A stretch of 64,000 nucleotides of DNA from assembly GCF_001956315.1 (NCBI RefSeq), contig NZ_MOLY01000045.1:124001-188000 (forward strand), read 5' to 3'. The stretch's first letter is position 1. Each line of letters starts with the position of its first letter. Below, one piece after another: positions 55,884 to 64,000 of this stretch. The position numbers and the translations under genes were made by a program. A model generated the notes under the pieces. The model worked only from the letters and a program-made list of their open reading frames with translations, was not told the DNA's origin and made no database searches. Source of the stretch: Sphingomonas montana (GTDB lineage: Bacteria; Pseudomonadota; Alphaproteobacteria; Sphingomonadales; Sphingomonadaceae).

Positions 55884-57017
55884 ATGACTGCACGTCCCGA
55901 CGCCGCACCTGCGCGTCCGTTTTTCTCGTCCGGTCCCTGCGCGAAACCGCCCGGCTGGTCCGTCGATACACTCGCCACCGCATCGCTCGGCCGCTCGCAC
56001 CGGTCCAAGATCGGCAAGGCGCGTCTCGCCAAGGCGATCGACCTCACCCGCGAAATTCTCGGCGTCCCTGCCGACTACCGCATCGCGATCGTACCCGCGT
56101 CCGATACCGGTGCGGTCGAAATGGCGATGTGGACGATGCTGGGCCAACGCCCCGTCACGGTCGCCGCCTGGGAAAGCTTCGGCGAAGGCTGGGTGACCGA
56201 TGCGGTCAAGCAGCTCAAGATCGATCCGGTCGTCGTCAAGGCACCGTACGGCGAACTGCCCGACATGGCCGCGATCGATCCGTCGCACGATCTCGTCTTC
56301 ACCTGGAACGGCACCACATCCGGCGTGCGCGTGCCGAACGGCGACTGGATCGCCGCGGACCGCGCCGGGCTGACCATCAACGACGCCACCTCCGCGGTCT
56401 TCGCGCAGGCGATCGACTGGGCCAAGTGCGACGTCACCACCTTCTCCTGGCAGAAGGTCATGGGGTCGGAGGGCGGCCACGGCATGCTGATCCTCAGCCC
56501 GCGCGCCGTCGAACGACTCGAAAGCTACGTGCCCGACCGCCCGCTGCCGAAAATCTTCCGGCTGACCGCCAAGGGCAAGCTGATCGAAGGCCTGTTCAAG
56601 GGCGAGACGATCAACACCCCCTCGATGCTCGCGACCGAGGACTATATCGCCAGCCTGGAATGGGCGCAGTCGATCGGCGGCCTGCCCGAATTGTTCGCAC
56701 GCGCCGACCGCAACGCCGCGGCGCTCGACGCCTGGGTGCAGCGTACGCCCTGGATCGAACATCTCGCCGCCGACCCGGCGATCCGTTCAAACACAAGCGT
56801 GTGCCTTAAATTCGCCGGCCTGTCCGACGACGCGGCCACCGCGATCGAGAAGAAGATGGTCAGCCTGCTCGAGGCGGAAGACGCCGCCTACGATCTCGGC
56901 TCCTACCGCGACGCGCCCCCCGGCCTGCGCATCTGGTGCGGCGCCACCGTCGACACCGCCGACATCGAAGCGCTCGGCCCCTGGCTCGACTGGGCCTACG
57001 CGCAAGCGACGGCCTGA
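55884..57017 (+). CDS. serC: phosphoserine aminotransferase
   Basis: 377 residues, PLP-dependent. It converts 3-phosphohydroxypyruvate to phosphoserine. [14 protein letters not shown] near residue 13 is the usual start, the PLP lysine is in [18 protein letters not shown] near 192, and AWESFGEGW and [12 protein letters not shown] complete the pocket. It belongs to the longer alphaproteobacterial class. The ribosome site GAGGAGAG lies in a hairpin (see leader). It is followed by serA after 155 bases of repeats. Confidence 0.95.
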   Translation: MTARPDAAPARPFFSSGPCAKPPGWSVDTLATASLGRSHRSKIGKARLAKAIDLTREILGVPADYRIAIVPASDTGAVEMAMWTMLGQRPVTVAAWESFGEGWVTDAVKQLKIDPVVVKAPYGELPDMAAIDPSHDLVFTWNGTTSGVRVPNGDWIAADRAGLTINDATSAVFAQAIDWAKCDVTTFSWQKVMGSEGGHGMLILSPRAVERLESYVPDRPLPKIFRLTAKGKLIEGLFKGETINTPSMLATEDYIASLEWAQSIGGLPELFARADRNAAALDAWVQRTPWIEHLAADPAIRSNTSVCLKFAGLSDDAATAIEKKMVSLLEAEDAAYDLGSYRDAPPGLRIWCGATVDTADIEALGPWLDWAYAQATA

Positions 57018-57024
57018 CACGTCT

Positions 57025-57156
57025 AAAGCCCTCTCCCCTCCAGGGGAGAGGGTTGGGAGAGGGGAGCAACGCCACCGGCAGCCCCCGCCCTCCCCGTCAT
57101 TCCCCTCTCCCCGACCCTCTCCCCCCCAAGCCCTTCTTGGAACGCGGAGAGGGAGC
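57025..57156. repeat. CCCTCTCCCC palindrome pair between serC and serA
   Basis: A copy (CCCTCTCCCCTCCAGGGGAG to GGGAGAGGGG) at 57025-57067 and a diverged inverted copy at 57102-57156. Repeats at this site lie inside the likely serC-serA transcript. Confidence 0.8.
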
Positions 57157-57172
57157 AGAAGGCAGAAACCCT

Positions 57173-58747
57173 ATGCCAAAAGTCCTCATCTCCGACAAAA
57201 TGGATCCCCGCGCCGCCCAGATCTTCCGCGAACGCGGGGTCGAGGTCGACGAGATCACCGGCAAGACCAAGGACGAGCTGATCGCCATGATCGGCAGCTA
57301 TGACGGCCTCGCGATCCGCTCCTCGACCAAGGTGACCAAGGAGGTCCTGGCCGCCGCGACGAACCTCAAGGTCGTCGGCCGCGCCGGCATCGGCGTTGAC
57401 AATGTCGACATTCCGGCAGCCTCGGCCGCCGGCGTCGTCGTCATGAACACCCCGTTCGGAAACTCGATCACCACCGCCGAACATGCCATCGCGCTGATGT
57501 TCGCGCTCGCCCGCCAGCTTCCGGAAGCCGACGCATCGACGCAGGCCGGCAAGTGGGAGAAGAACCGCTTCATGGGTGTCGAGCTGACATCCAAGACGCT
57601 CGGCCTGATCGGCGCGGGCAACATCGGCTCGATCGTCGCGGACCGTGCGCGCGGGCTGAAAATGAAGGTCGTCGCGTTCGATCCGTTCCTAACCCCCGAA
57701 CGCGCGATCGAACTCGGGATCGAGAAGGTCACGCTCGACGAACTGCTCGCCCGCGCCGACTTCATCACGCTCCACACGCCGCTTACCGATTCGACGCGCA
57801 ACATCCTGTCGGCCGAAGCGCTCGCCAAGACCAAGCGCGGCGTCCGGATCATCAACTGCGCGCGCGGCGGCCTGATCGACGAGGTCGCCCTGAAGGCGGC
57901 GATGGACAGCGGCCAGGTCGGCGGCGCGGCACTCGACGTGTTCGTCGAGGAACCGGCCAAGGCATCGCCGCTGTTCGGCACGCCCAACTTCGTCTCCACC
58001 CCGCATCTCGGCGCATCGACCACGGAGGCGCAGGTCAACGTCGCGATCCAGGTCGCCGAACAGATGGCCGATTTCCTCATGTCGGGCGGCGTCACCAACG
58101 CGCTGAACATGCCCAGCCTGTCCGCGGAGGAAGCCCCCAAGCTCAAGCCCTACATGGCGCTCGCCGAACGGCTCGGCAGCCTCGTCGGCCAGCTTGAGGG
58201 CGAGATCACCGCGGTCGCGATCGAGACCGAGGGTGCGGCCGCCGACCTCAACCAGAAGCCGATCACCGGTGCGGTGCTGGCCGGGCTGATGCGGGTCTAT
58301 TCCGACACGGTGAACATGGTGAACGCGCCGTCGCTGGCCAAGGAACGCGGGCTCGACGTGCGCGAAATCCGCCACGACCGCGACGGCAATTATTCCACGC
58401 AGGTCCGCGTCACCGCCTCCACCCCGCACGGCGACCGCTCCGTCGCCGGCACGCTGTTCGCCGACGCCGCCCCGCGACTGGTCGAGATCTTCGGCGTGAA
58501 GATCGAAGCCGACCTCGCCGGCACGATGCTCTACGTGGTGAACGAAGACGCCCCCGGCTTCATCGGCCGCCTCGGCGGCGCGCTGGGCGAGGCCGGCATC
58601 AACATCGGCACCTTCCACCTAGGCCGCCGCGCCGCCGGCGGCGAAGCGGTCCTGCTGCTCTCGGTCGACTCCGCACTGTCGGAGGACGTGCTGGCCCAGG
58701 TCAAGGCACTGCCGGGCGTGAAGGTGGCAAAGACGCTGCGGTTCTAA
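57173..58747 (+). CDS. serA: D-3-phosphoglycerate dehydrogenase
   Basis: 524 residues, the long form with an intervening ASB domain and a C-terminal ACT domain. The NAD-binding block is LTSKTLGLIGAGNIGSIVA near residue 140. The catalytic Arg is in NCARGGLIDEVAL near 230 and the His in STPHLGASTTEAQ near 278. The ACT domain (MLYVVNEDAPGFIGRLGG) starts near 450. It oxidises 3-phosphoglycerate in the first serine step. Serine feedback through the ACT domain is usual in this form but cannot be confirmed here. Confidence 0.97.
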   Translation: MPKVLISDKMDPRAAQIFRERGVEVDEITGKTKDELIAMIGSYDGLAIRSSTKVTKEVLAAATNLKVVGRAGIGVDNVDIPAASAAGVVVMNTPFGNSITTAEHAIALMFALARQLPEADASTQAGKWEKNRFMGVELTSKTLGLIGAGNIGSIVADRARGLKMKVVAFDPFLTPERAIELGIEKVTLDELLARADFITLHTPLTDSTRNILSAEALAKTKRGVRIINCARGGLIDEVALKAAMDSGQVGGAALDVFVEEPAKASPLFGTPNFVSTPHLGASTTEAQVNVAIQVAEQMADFLMSGGVTNALNMPSLSAEEAPKLKPYMALAERLGSLVGQLEGEITAVAIETEGAAADLNQKPITGAVLAGLMRVYSDTVNMVNAPSLAKERGLDVREIRHDRDGNYSTQVRVTASTPHGDRSVAGTLFADAAPRLVEIFGVKIEADLAGTMLYVVNEDAPGFIGRLGGALGEAGINIGTFHLGRRAAGGEAVLLLSVDSALSEDVLAQVKALPGVKVAKTLRF

Positions 58748-58760
58748 CCGCTACCGAAAG

Positions 58761-58798
58761 GCCCTCTCCCCTCCGGGGAGAGGGTTGGGAGAGGGAAG
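58761..58798. repeat. CCCTCTCCCC palindrome before the DUF559 gene
   Basis: GCCCTCTCCCCTCCGGGGAG followed by AGGGTTGGGAGAGGG, the same family as at 57025, 59146, 62292. Its 3' end supplies the purine-rich stretch just before the GTG start at 58804. Confidence 0.8.
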
Positions 58799-58803
58799 CA
58801 ACG

Positions 58804-59271
58804 GTGAAGCGCACCGAGACGCTGACCGACCGCGCCAAACAGCTCCGCACGAACCAGACCGCGCCGGAACAGGCGCTCTGGAAACTCCTCCGCGCCCGCC
58901 GCCTGTCCGGCACAAAGTTCACTCGCCAAGTCCCAGTCGGCTCGTACATCCTCGACTTCGCGGCACGCACCCAAAAACTGGCAATCGAACTGGATGGGGA
59001 TACACATGCGACCCAAGTGGCGTATGACGCCGCCCGAACCGAGTTTCTCCAGGCGCAGGGCTACCGCGTGATCCGCTTAACCAATGCCGACGTGATGGGG
59101 AACCGCGAGGGCGTTCTCGACTCCATACTGGCAGCTCTTGCGTCCCCCCCTCTCCCCAACCCTCTCCCCGTTGGGGAGAGGGGGCAGGAAGGCGGAACAC
59201 GACAGGCCCCCTCGTTCCTCCGGGGAGAGGATTGGGGAGAAGGGTTGCTACGCCCGAAGGATATTAAATGA
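58804..59271 (+). CDS. DUF559 endonuclease-domain protein with repeat-encoded tail
   Basis: 155 residues. The first 115 are a DUF559 (very-short-patch-repair-like) nuclease domain: LRTNQTAPEQALWKLLRARR near residue 15, TKFTRQVPVGSYILDFAAR near 37, KLAIELDGDTHATQVAYDAART (in pieces) near 58, with Asp in LDF and Glu-Asp in IELDG as the likely catalytic set, then GYRVIRLTNADVM. The last 40 residues (PPLPNPLPVGERGQEGG onward) are translated from two dispersed palindromes at 59146-59245. The stop overlaps the hisZ start. Starts with GTG. Confidence 0.85.
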   Translation: MKRTETLTDRAKQLRTNQTAPEQALWKLLRARRLSGTKFTRQVPVGSYILDFAARTQKLAIELDGDTHATQVAYDAARTEFLQAQGYRVIRLTNADVMGNREGVLDSILAALASPPLPNPLPVGERGQEGGTRQAPSFLRGEDWGEGLLRPKDIK

Positions 59272-60371
59272 CCAACGGCCTCCTCCCCGAAGGTCTTCGC
59301 GACCGCCTCCCGCCCCATGCGGAGGCGGCATCGCGCCTACTCCACCGCGTCATCGTGGCGATCGGGCGGCACGGCTACGACCGCGTCTCCCCCCCGCTCG
59401 CGGAATATGAGGAGGAACTGGTCGGCCGGCTGAAGTCGGCGCGCCGGCAGGATCTGCTGCGCTTCGTCGATCCCGTGTCGCAACGCACGCTGGCGCTGCG
59501 CCCCGACATCACCGGCCAGGTCGGGCGCATTGCCGCCACCCGCATGGGTCACCGCCCGCGTCCGCTCCGTCTCGCCTATGGCGGCCCCGTCCTGAAGCTC
59601 CGCGCGACGCAGCTGCGGCCCGAACGCGAACTGACGCAGGCCGGCGCAGAGCTGATCGGCACCGCCGCGGTCCCTGCCATCGTCGAAATCCTGCGCGTCG
59701 CGATCGAGGCGCTGGAGGCCGCGGGCGTTACCAACATCACGATCGACCTGACGCTGCCCGACCTGGTCGAAACGCTCGCCGCCGGCCCGCTGCCCGTCGC
59801 CCCCGACCAGCTCGGCCGGCTCCGCGACGCGCTCGACGCGAAGGATGCCGGCGCATTGGCGGGGATCGGCGCGGCGGACTATCTGCCGCTGCTCCAGGCC
59901 GCCGGTCCGCTGCCCGCGGCACTCGCCCGGCTGCGCACGCTCAGCCGCTGGGAGATCCTCGACCAGCGGATCGCCGCGATCGCCGCGATCACCACCGCGC
60001 TCGACGGTCGCGTCGCCTTCACGCTCGATCCCACCGAACGGCAGGGCTTTGAATATCAGAGCCTGATCGGCTTCTCGCTGTTCGCCGGAGGCTTGCGCGG
60101 CGAGGTCGGTCGCGGCGGATCCTATGCCATCCTGCAGGCCGACGGCACGGCCGAGCCTGCGGTCGGCTTCTCGCTCTACATCGATCCGCTGGTCGATGCC
60201 GGGCTGGGGCAGGAACCTTCGCGCCGCGTCTTCGTGCCGCTCGGGTCCGATCCCGCCGCCGCCCGCGCGCTCCGCGCCGAAGGCTGGGTCACGGTCGCCG
60301 CGCTGACCGATGCCGACACGCCCGCCGGGTGCACGCACCGCATGGTTGGCGCGATCGCCGAACCGCTCTAA
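59268..60371 (+). CDS. hisZ: ATP phosphoribosyltransferase regulatory subunit
   Basis: 367 residues, a catalytically dead histidyl-tRNA synthetase-like protein. [20 protein letters not shown] begins it, [18 protein letters not shown] near residue 78 is motif-2-like, [13 protein letters not shown] follows, and [13 protein letters not shown] lies near 285. It activates the short HisG, which is not in the window. Its length is usual. It overlaps the DUF559 stop by ATGA and is followed by purA. Confidence 0.95.
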   Translation: MTNGLLPEGLRDRLPPHAEAASRLLHRVIVAIGRHGYDRVSPPLAEYEEELVGRLKSARRQDLLRFVDPVSQRTLALRPDITGQVGRIAATRMGHRPRPLRLAYGGPVLKLRATQLRPERELTQAGAELIGTAAVPAIVEILRVAIEALEAAGVTNITIDLTLPDLVETLAAGPLPVAPDQLGRLRDALDAKDAGALAGIGAADYLPLLQAAGPLPAALARLRTLSRWEILDQRIAAIAAITTALDGRVAFTLDPTERQGFEYQSLIGFSLFAGGLRGEVGRGGSYAILQADGTAEPAVGFSLYIDPLVDAGLGQEPSRRVFVPLGSDPAAARALRAEGWVTVAALTDADTPAGCTHRMVGAIAEPL

Positions 60372-60441
60372 GGCGCGGCTTTACTTCTGCCCGCAGCAAC
60401 AGAACGGGCGGGCACCCGGCAACGAACAGGACTCACCGAGC

Positions 60442-61731
60442 ATGGCCAACGTCACCGTCATCGGCGCCCAGTGGGGCGATGAAGGCAAGGGCAAGATCGT
60501 CGACTGGCTGGCCGAACGCGCCGACATCGTCGTGCGGTTCCAGGGCGGTCACAATGCCGGCCACACTTTGGTCGTGGACGGCAAGGTCTACAAGCTGTCG
60601 CTGCTCCCCTCTGGCATCGTCCGCGGCACGCTCAGCGTCATCGGCAACGGCGTCGTGCTCGACCCCTGGCATTTCCGCGACGAGGTGGCGAAGCTCGCCG
60701 CGCAGGACGTGGCGATCACCCCGGACAACCTCCAGATCGCCGAAACCTGCCCGCTGATCTTGCCGTTCCACCGCGACTTGGACGGGCTGCGCGAGGATGC
60801 GTCGGGCGCCGGGAAGATAGGCACCACCCGCCGCGGCATCGGCCCGGCGTACGAGGACAAGGTCGGCCGCCGCGCGATCCGCGTCTGCGATCTCGCCCAT
60901 CTGGACGATCTCGGGCCGCAGCTCGACCGGCTGCTCGCGCATCACGACGCGCTGCGCGCCGGGTTCGGCGAGGCCCCGATCGACCGCGCCCGGCTGCTCG
61001 CGGACCTGGCCGAGATCGCCGACGTCATCCTGCCCTTCGCCAGCCCCGTCTGGCGGACGCTGGGCGAGGCGCGCGCGCAGGGCAAGCGCATCCTGTTCGA
61101 AGGCGCGCAGGGCGTGCTGCTCGATGTCGACCATGGCACCTACCCGTTCGTCACCTCGTCCAACACGGTCGCCGGCACCGCCGCGTCGGGGTCCGGCCTC
61201 GGCCCAAGCGCGCCGGGCTTCGTGCTGGGCATCGTCAAGGCGTACACGACGCGCGTCGGTTCCGGCCCGTTCCCGACCGAGCTGGAGGACGAGACCGGCA
61301 CGCGGCTGGGCGAGCGCGGCCACGAATTCGGCACCGTCACCGGCCGCAAGCGCCGCTGTGGCTGGTTCGACGCGGTGCTCGTCCGGCAGTCCGCCGCCGT
61401 GTCCGGCATTACCGGCATCGCGCTGACCAAGCTCGACGTGCTCGACGGGTTCGCGGAACTCCGCATCTGCACCGGCTATGATCTCGACGGCCGGCACTAT
61501 GACTATCTCCCGCCGCACCCGAACGATCAGGCGCGCGTGAAGCCGATCTACGAAACGATCGAGGGCTGGTCCGAATCGACCGCCGGCGCGCGCAGCTGGG
61601 CCGACCTGCCGGCGCAAGCGATCAAGTATATCCGCCGCGTCGAGGAGTTGATTCGCTGCCCGGTGGCGCTCGTGTCGACCAGTCCGGAACGCGACGACAC
61701 CATCCTCGTCCGCGATCCGTTCCAGGACTGA
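60442..61731 (+). CDS. purA: adenylosuccinate synthetase
   Basis: 429 residues. GTP-dependent first step from IMP to AMP. Motifs: [20 protein letters not shown] near residue 5 with the catalytic Asp, [13 protein letters not shown] near 36, [13 protein letters not shown] near 128, [20 protein letters not shown] near 218, and [13 protein letters not shown] near 300. Its 70-base gap from hisZ suggests co-transcription or a short promoter. Confidence 0.97.
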   Translation: MANVTVIGAQWGDEGKGKIVDWLAERADIVVRFQGGHNAGHTLVVDGKVYKLSLLPSGIVRGTLSVIGNGVVLDPWHFRDEVAKLAAQDVAITPDNLQIAETCPLILPFHRDLDGLREDASGAGKIGTTRRGIGPAYEDKVGRRAIRVCDLAHLDDLGPQLDRLLAHHDALRAGFGEAPIDRARLLADLAEIADVILPFASPVWRTLGEARAQGKRILFEGAQGVLLDVDHGTYPFVTSSNTVAGTAASGSGLGPSAPGFVLGIVKAYTTRVGSGPFPTELEDETGTRLGERGHEFGTVTGRKRRCGWFDAVLVRQSAAVSGITGIALTKLDVLDGFAELRICTGYDLDGRHYDYLPPHPNDQARVKPIYETIEGWSESTAGARSWADLPAQAIKYIRRVEELIRCPVALVSTSPERDDTILVRDPFQD

Positions 61732-61747
61732 CGCGATCACGTCGCTG

Positions 61748-62290
61748 TTGCTGCTGGTGTCGGCGCTGGCCTGTTGCTGGTTCATGCCCGGCCCGGTGGG
61801 CGGGACCGGCGCACTGGCGTTGGCGGCGCTGGCCGGGCTGACCTTTCCGGATACGGACCAGTTCCTGCCGCTGTTGCGCCATCGCAGCGCGGTGACGCAC
61901 AGCATGCTGATCGTGCTGGTCTGCCTGGCCGATCGCCGGCTGCATCCGGTTGCCGCCGGTCTGGCGCTGGGCATCGGCTTTCACCTCGCGGCGGACTGCT
62001 TCCCCGTATCGATGCGCGGTTTCGCCACTGTGAAGATGCCGTTCGCCGGAACGCTCGATACGCAGAATTCCTATATCTGGCTGGCAGCCAATGCGGTTGC
62101 AGGCAGCTATGTCTTCGGCATGCTGGTCGAACGGCTCTACGGTCCGCAGATGCAGATCGCCGCGATGGTGGGCGCGCTGCTGCTCGGCGCGACCTATCTT
62201 GCGGGCGTGCCCGGCGGCTTCCGCGCGCTGGCGGTCTATGCCGCGATCTTCTGGGTCGGCTGGCGCCTGCATCAGCCGGCGGTAAGCTGA
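61748..62290 (+). CDS. YdjM-like membrane protein
   Basis: 180 residues with about five hydrophobic segments. The polar motifs TFPDTDQFLPLLRHRSAVTHS near residue 32 and GIGFHLAADCFP near 75 match the D-x-D, H-R-x-x-T-H and H-x-x-x-D pattern of YdjM-type, metal-hydrolase-like membrane proteins. The start is uncertain: TTG 61748, or GTG 61757; neither has a ribosome site. It follows purA by 16 bases. Function unknown. Confidence 0.68.
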   Translation: MLLVSALACCWFMPGPVGGTGALALAALAGLTFPDTDQFLPLLRHRSAVTHSMLIVLVCLADRRLHPVAAGLALGIGFHLAADCFPVSMRGFATVKMPFAGTLDTQNSYIWLAANAVAGSYVFGMLVERLYGPQMQIAAMVGALLLGATYLAGVPGGFRALAVYAAIFWVGWRLHQPAVS

Positions 62291-62291
62291 A

Positions 62292-62458
62292 GCCCTCTCC
62301 CCCGACGGGGAGAGGGTCGGGAGAGGGGGCGTGGCCTGGCGGCTGCCCATTCAAGAACGAAACAGCGTAGTTCGCGACACACCCGGTCAGCAACTCTTGC
62401 AGGCGACGACTTCAGCTCAGGCCAAGCCCCTCTCCCCGCAGGGGAGAGGGAGAAGGGT
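62292..62458. repeat. two CCCTCTCCCC palindromes between convergent genes
   Basis: Copies at 62292-62330 and 62425-62452 lie between the YdjM-like gene and the convergent phzF-like gene and could stop transcription from both sides. Confidence 0.78.
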
Positions 62459-62459
62459 T

Positions 62460-63269
62460 TCAAACCGCAAAGACCCCTTCGATCACCGTCACGCACCGCC
62501 CGGTCAGCACGACCCGGTCCCCCGCCACCCGGCACCGCATGTCGCCGCCGCGCGCGCTCGCCTGATGCGCCGTCGTCTCCGGCCGCCCCAGCCGGGCCGA
62601 CCACCAGGGTGCCAGCGCAGCATGCGCCGAACCCGTCACCGGATCCTCGTCAACGCCCCAGGCCGGCACGAACACCCGGCTGACCATGTCGGTGCGGTCG
62701 CCCGGCGCGGTGCAGATCGCCATCAGGCGGATGGCCGCCAGCGCCTTCATGTCGGGGGCCAGCGCGCGCACCGCCGCCTCGTCCGGCAACAGGATCACCG
62801 CGGTTTCCTGCACCGGCGGAGCCGAGAAGAACACCGGCGCATCCACAACGCCGAGCGCCGCGAGCAGTGGTGCCACCCGAACATCGCCTGCCGTCGCCGC
62901 CGTCATGCCGGTTGCCGGCAGGTCGAGCATATAGCCGTCGTCGGCGCGCCGCACCTCCAGCACACCCGCCTGCCGCGTCGCGAACCGGACGTGGGTCAGC
63001 GACAGGTCGTCGCCCAGCAGCACATGCCCGGCCGCCAGCGTCGCATGGCCGCACATCGCGATCTCGCTCGTCGGCGTGAACCAGCGCAGTTCATGGTCCG
63101 CCGGGCCGCCCGGCGTCGCCAGCAGGAACGCGGTTTCGGACAGGTTGTTTTCCGCCGCGATCGCGGTCAGCACAGTGTCGGGCAGCCACGTATCGAGCGG
63201 GATGACGGCCGCAGGGTTGCCGGTGAACGGCCGGTCGGCAAAGGCGTCGACCTGCGTGAAACGGGGCAT
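62460..63269 (-). CDS. PhzF-family isomerase-like protein
   Basis: 269 residues. VDAFADRPFTGNPAAVIPLD near residue 7, the catalytic Glu in AAENNLSETAF near 39, TPTSEIAMCGHATLAAGH near 66, and VDEDPVTGSAHAALAPWW near 212. The fold is diaminopimelate-epimerase-like. No other phenazine genes are present, so it is a general family member of unknown substrate. It is divergent in role from both neighbours. Confidence 0.9.
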   Translation of the reverse strand: MPRFTQVDAFADRPFTGNPAAVIPLDTWLPDTVLTAIAAENNLSETAFLLATPGGPADHELRWFTPTSEIAMCGHATLAAGHVLLGDDLSLTHVRFATRQAGVLEVRRADDGYMLDLPATGMTAATAGDVRVAPLLAALGVVDAPVFFSAPPVQETAVILLPDEAAVRALAPDMKALAAIRLMAICTAPGDRTDMVSRVFVPAWGVDEDPVTGSAHAALAPWWSARLGRPETTAHQASARGGDMRCRVAGDRVVLTGRCVTVIEGVFAV

Positions 63270-63308
63270 GGCGATCTCTCCTGTGTCGGGTCGGCGGGTC
63301 TGCCGCGA

Positions 63309-64000
63309 TCAGACGCCCAGCCGCTTGCCGAACCACGGCGGCGTCACGTCCGCCTCGACCAGCGGATTGTCCGGCTCGTCAATATGCCCCTCGGGGTCGA
63401 GGTGGATCAGGATCTCGACCTTGGGGAACGCCGCGCGGATCCGGTCCTCGACCGCGTCCATCACGTCATGCGCGTCGGCCACGGTCATGTCGCGCGCCAC
63501 GCACATGTGAAACTGCGCGAAGTCGTGCGATCCCGATCGCCGTGTCCGGAAATCATGGATCCCGCGCAGTTCCGGGTGGCGCGCCGCCACTTCAAGAAAC
63601 GCGTCGCGCTCCGCCTCCGGCCATTCGCGGTCCATCAACTGGTCGATCGCCTGGCTCGATGCCTGGAACGCGCCCCATGCGAGCCACAGCGCGATGGCGA
63701 TCCCGAACAGCGGGTCGGCCCCCTTCACGCGGAAATACTGGTCCAGCACCAGCGCGCCGATCACCGACAGGTTCAACAGCAGATCCGACTGATAATGCAC
63801 ATTGTCGGCGCGGATCGCCACCGATCCGGTCTGCGCGATGATCCGCCGCTGATAGGCCAGCAACCCGAACGTCGCGACGATCGCCACCACCGACACGGCG
63901 ATGCCGAACCCCGCATCGTCGGTCGCCTGCACGCCGTTCAGGCTGACCACCGCGCGCCAGCCGATGCCCGCCGCCGATGCGGTGATGAGCGCAACCTGGA
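63309..64000 (-). CDS. cation diffusion facilitator transporter (partial, N-terminus beyond window)
   Basis: At least 230 residues, open to the right edge. The visible part begins in a membrane segment (VALITASAAGIGWR) and continues through further ones. It contains the family block SVAIRADNVHYQSDLLLNLSV with the metal-site His and Asp (DNVHYQSD), then a C-terminal cytoplasmic domain (HDFRTRRSGSHDFAQFHMCV, KVEILIHLDPEGH). Such FieF-like proteins export zinc, iron or manganese by proton exchange. The beginning lies past 64000. Confidence 0.92.
   Translation of the reverse strand, partial: QVALITASAAGIGWRAVVSLNGVQATDDAGFGIAVSVVAIVATFGLLAYQRRIIAQTGSVAIRADNVHYQSDLLLNLSVIGALVLDQYFRVKGADPLFGIAIALWLAWGAFQASSQAIDQLMDREWPEAERDAFLEVAARHPELRGIHDFRTRRSGSHDFAQFHMCVARDMTVADAHDVMDAVEDRIRAAFPKVEILIHLDPEGHIDEPDNPLVEADVTPPWFGKRLGV

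Noticed and set aside
1-64000. tRNA or rRNA genes
   Set aside because: Looked at the intergenic spaces for a cloverleaf with TTCGANNC-type T loop and rRNA-like conserved stretches; the only TTCGA strings found belong to the dispersed repeats.

Overview
The window reads as chromosomal DNA of a GC-rich alphaproteobacterium, most likely Sphingomonas or a close sphingomonad. The basis is overall gene content rather than a marker gene: an alphaproteobacterial-type SspB adaptor, a DUF6481 protein, a fused transaldolase/phosphoglucose isomerase, a serC-serA pair, a HisZ subunit, a large TonB-dependent receptor, and several families of short palindromic intergenic repeats of the kind common in sphingomonad genomes. 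Genes are densely packed, with many 4-bp ATGA stop/start overlaps. I saw no rRNA or tRNA gene, CRISPR array, phage or transposase.

Layout. 1-7037: surface-polysaccharide genes (two paralogous GT2 glycosyltransferases, a PhyH-type dioxygenase, a DUF5672 protein, an outer-membrane polysaccharide export lipoprotein). 7087-9841: the Kdo operon kdsD-kdsB-kdsA. 9975-12281: a two-gene acyl-CoA dehydrogenase pair. 12418-21484: a pentose-phosphate operon rpiA-tkt-(tal-pgi)-gnd-zwf-HAD phosphatase, without pgl. 21551-26716: a DUF6481 gene, then a divergent six-gene set equivalent to Escherichia coli yjfIJKLMC (DUF2170, PspA, ATP-grasp amidoligase on +; DUF2491, DUF350, DUF1190 lipoprotein on -). 26881-32572: a secreted orphan, an EI24 membrane protein with a lipoprotein, a shikimate dehydrogenase-like enzyme, a PfkB kinase and an APC permease. 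32688-36551: the histidine operon hisB-yciI-hisH-hisA-hisF-hisE-HIT. 36626-43724: sspB, fumC, a Dcp-type peptidase, two transglutaminase-like proteins and an N-formylglutamate amidohydrolase. 43742-49108: a GspC-like PDZ protein, then a lipoprotein/TonB-dependent receptor pair preceded by Pho-box-like repeats. 49612-55387: a prolyl hydroxylase-like oxygenase, a zinc alcohol dehydrogenase, a YegD-like Hsp70, and a carbonic anhydrase/SulP pair. 55799-61731: a candidate serC leader RNA, serC-serA, a DUF559 protein, hisZ and purA. 61748-64000: a YdjM-like membrane protein, a PhzF protein and the 3'-terminal part of a cation diffusion facilitator.

Most of the window is core metabolism. The least understood parts are the PspA/ATP-grasp divergon, the putatively phosphate-regulated lipoprotein/receptor pair with its GspC-like neighbour, the serC leader, and the DUF559 gene whose 3' end has been extended by dispersed repeats. 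Functions are from reading protein motifs by eye; no database search was run.
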